NCBI GenBank assembly: GCA_009778055.1
Contig: WRKN01000009.1
Span: 1 to 24,952, forward strand
DNA length: 24,952 nucleotides
Direction of reading: 5' to 3'
Origin: Synergistaceae bacterium
Lineage (GTDB): Bacteria; Synergistota; Synergistia; Synergistales; Aminobacteriaceae
Shown here: one piece after another, positions 24,093-24,952 of the stretch
Layout of the letters: each line of letters opens with the position of its first letter
How positions within the stretch are numbered: the stretch's first letter is position 1
Position numbers and translations under genes: made by a program
Notes under the pieces: generated by a model
What the model saw: only the letters and a program-made list of their open reading frames with translations
Database searches by the model: none
Told to the model about the DNA's origin: nothing

Positions 24093-24203
24093 ACTTCATT
24101 TCTCCCCTACGAACAAAACCCTTAGTCTTGTTAATAACTGCCTTTTTGCTCAATGAAACACCCTCAGCTTTGTCTCTGCCGAAATCCATCTCCTACTGCT
24201 TGC

Positions 24204-24236
24204 CTATCCTCCACATCCTCCCTATTTGCCCTCCAA
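24204..24236 (+). repeat. Further CCTCC arm boxes
   Basis: Three CCTCC boxes lie at 24208, 24217 and 24230, in the same orientation as the pair at 24074-24092. The ATCCTCCCTAT in the middle recurs in the left element at about 8423-8433 (minus strand). Confidence 0.45.
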
Positions 24237-24345
24237 AATATATCACGGTAAAACCGTTGCTAATACCTGATGTATAAGCCAACTGATTCCTGTCCCCCCG
24301 AAAATGTATTCGCCCTTAAATGCCCTACATACAATGGCCTAGATA

Positions 24346-24377
24346 CCTATAAAGCCCATGAGCATGGGCTTTATAGG
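24346..24377. promoter_or_regulatory. Perfect 15-bp inverted repeat upstream of the right-hand HTH gene
   Basis: CCTATAAAGCCCATG and its exact reverse complement are separated by AG. There is no T-run. It lies about 40 bp before the start at 24414. Its sequence differs from the palindrome of the left element. The rest of the 348-bp gap 24066-24413 holds only the arm boxes listed here. Confidence 0.65.
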
Positions 24378-24413
24378 GCATATACCGTTTTGACGAACTG
24401 GTGGTGAAGGTTT

Positions 24414-24793
24414 ATGGCTGGTAGTTTCAACATTCACATCGAAAAAGGCTGCTTGCGGATAGACGCGCAAATTCCCCTCGCCTGTGCCTGCGAGGAAATC
24501 GAAGCGTTTATTCACGAATTGAAAATTCAGTTATTAGGCGACAAGAAATTGAGGAGTTACCGCCCTCTAAATTTACCCCCGCAAGAGCTTAGTGAGAAGG
24601 ATGCCGCCAGGTATATCGGCAGAACTGTTTCTTTCCTGCGAGGCTGTCGCTATGCGGGGAAGACGAAAATGGCGACAGAGGGCCAAAGTACACCAGAGGA
24701 ACAAAGCGAAGTATCAGATATCCCGTAAAAGAATTGGACAAATGGCTTGCAAACCTGAATCTCTACGGCGCGTCCTGCGAAGAAAAATTCTGA
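24414..24793 (+). pseudogene. Frameshifted homologue of the 128-aa helix-turn-helix protein
   Basis: The first 85 residues align end to end with the left copy (EKGCLRIDAQIP and LLGDKK, then ELSEKDAARYIGRTVSFLRG), at roughly half identity. At AAAA, 24666-24669, one base is missing relative to the homologue. The annotated frame then runs out at 24728. In the next frame GDRGPKYTRGTKRSIRYPV, followed by KELDKWLA, continues the homology to a TGA at 24791-24793, which overlaps the rep ATG exactly as an intact operon would. Either a real mutation, a sequencing error, or a -1 frameshift explains it; the slippery sequence is not canonical. Confidence 0.8.
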
Positions 24794-24952
24794 TGAGAGG
24801 TGAGAATGTGGAAACACAAGACATTGGTGCAAGAATTGTCGATAAGCGCAAAAATTGGGAAGCCTGCGTTGAAATGGCGGTATTCAAGCGCCCCGCCAGC
24901 GAACTGTCTACTTACGACAAGCTGGTTTACGCTATTTTATGCGGCCACGCCA
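24793..24952 (+). CDS. Rep-like replication initiator, 3' end off the right edge
   Basis: 53 codons are visible, homologous to the start of the left Rep gene: RIVDKRKNWEA, then VEMAVFKRPASELSTYDKLV at the beginning of the winged helix. The ATG at 24793 overlaps the preceding stop as TGATG and aligns with the ATG of the left copy. A GTG at 24808 with a good AGAGGTGAG site is an alternative. From 24866 on the DNA is identical to the left copy. Confidence 0.8.
   Translation, partial: MRGENVETQDIGARIVDKRKNWEACVEMAVFKRPASELSTYDKLVYAILCGHA
24866..24952 (+). repeat. 87-bp perfect inverted repeat, right copy (inside rep)
   Basis: Exact reverse complement of 7468-7554. It reaches the last base of the window, so the identity may continue. 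The window edge here could also be an assembly break caused by this very repeat. Confidence 0.95.

Noticed and set aside
23938..24189. Minus-strand 83-aa ORF containing SGRRDLNPRPQPWQG
   Set aside because: This peptide is the well-known false translation of the antisense of a tRNA 3' region; it overlaps the tRNA-Gly fragment and terminator and has no ribosome site of note.

Overview
The window looks like bacterial chromosome from a diderm (Gram-negative-type) organism. It carries a TamB/AsmA-type envelope protein and a lipoprotein phosphoesterase, moderately high G+C housekeeping DNA, and strong Shine-Dalgarno sites of the AAGGAGG type. The mix is compatible with an anaerobic, gut-type or Synergistota-like bacterium. 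That assignment is inference; no rRNA or other marker gene is present.

Layout. (1) 1-8.5 kb, all minus strand: the leading part of a conjugative/integrative element. It reads, in transcription order, small helix-turn-helix protein, Rep-like initiator, DnaC-like ATPase, TraB (nitrilase-fold conjugation protein), a 48-aa acidic protein, an ArdC-type antirestriction protein, a repeat protein with the same C-terminal module, and a VirD4/TraG coupling protein cut by the left edge. It starts just past the 3' end of a tRNA-Val(CAC). (2) 8.5-13.8 kb, minus strand: tRNA-Val, then a four-gene set of threonine dehydratase, GH43 beta-xylosidase, GPH-family sugar symporter and aldose 1-epimerase, probably a xylo-oligosaccharide utilisation operon. 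(3) 13.9-14.0 kb: five DnaA boxes in 79 bp, exactly where gene direction flips from minus to plus. This is a candidate replication origin. (4) 14.2-20.5 kb, plus strand: TamB-like protein, secreted metallophosphoesterase, and a membrane-bound nucleotide-sugar 4,6-dehydratase. (5) 20.5-22.4 kb: mobile debris, namely an IS3-type fragment, an unrecognised 96-aa protein, an Rpn-family nuclease and a decaying tandem array of its C-terminal unit. (6) 22.5-24.0 kb: a minus-strand tyrosine integrase and a 47-bp 3' fragment of tRNA-Gly(GCC), an attachment site. (7) 24.0 kb to the end, plus strand: the start of a second element related to the left one, with a frameshifted helix-turn-helix gene followed by the Rep gene, cut by the right edge.

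The main result comes from comparing regions 1 and 7. Beyond the 3' end of two different tRNAs, both loci carry the same module: a GGAATA box, a terminator, then two CTCCA repeats exactly 11 bp apart. The integrase-side flank also has an 11-bp-spaced CCTCC pair. These look like arm-type integrase sites of one element family that uses different tRNA targets. The two elements face in opposite directions around the candidate origin. They share at least 87 bp of perfect identity in the Rep gene although the gene just upstream has diverged strongly, so recombination could invert the origin-bearing 17 kb between them. The order integrase - tRNA 3' fragment - terminator - rep on the right is what a tandem element array or an excised circle junction would give.
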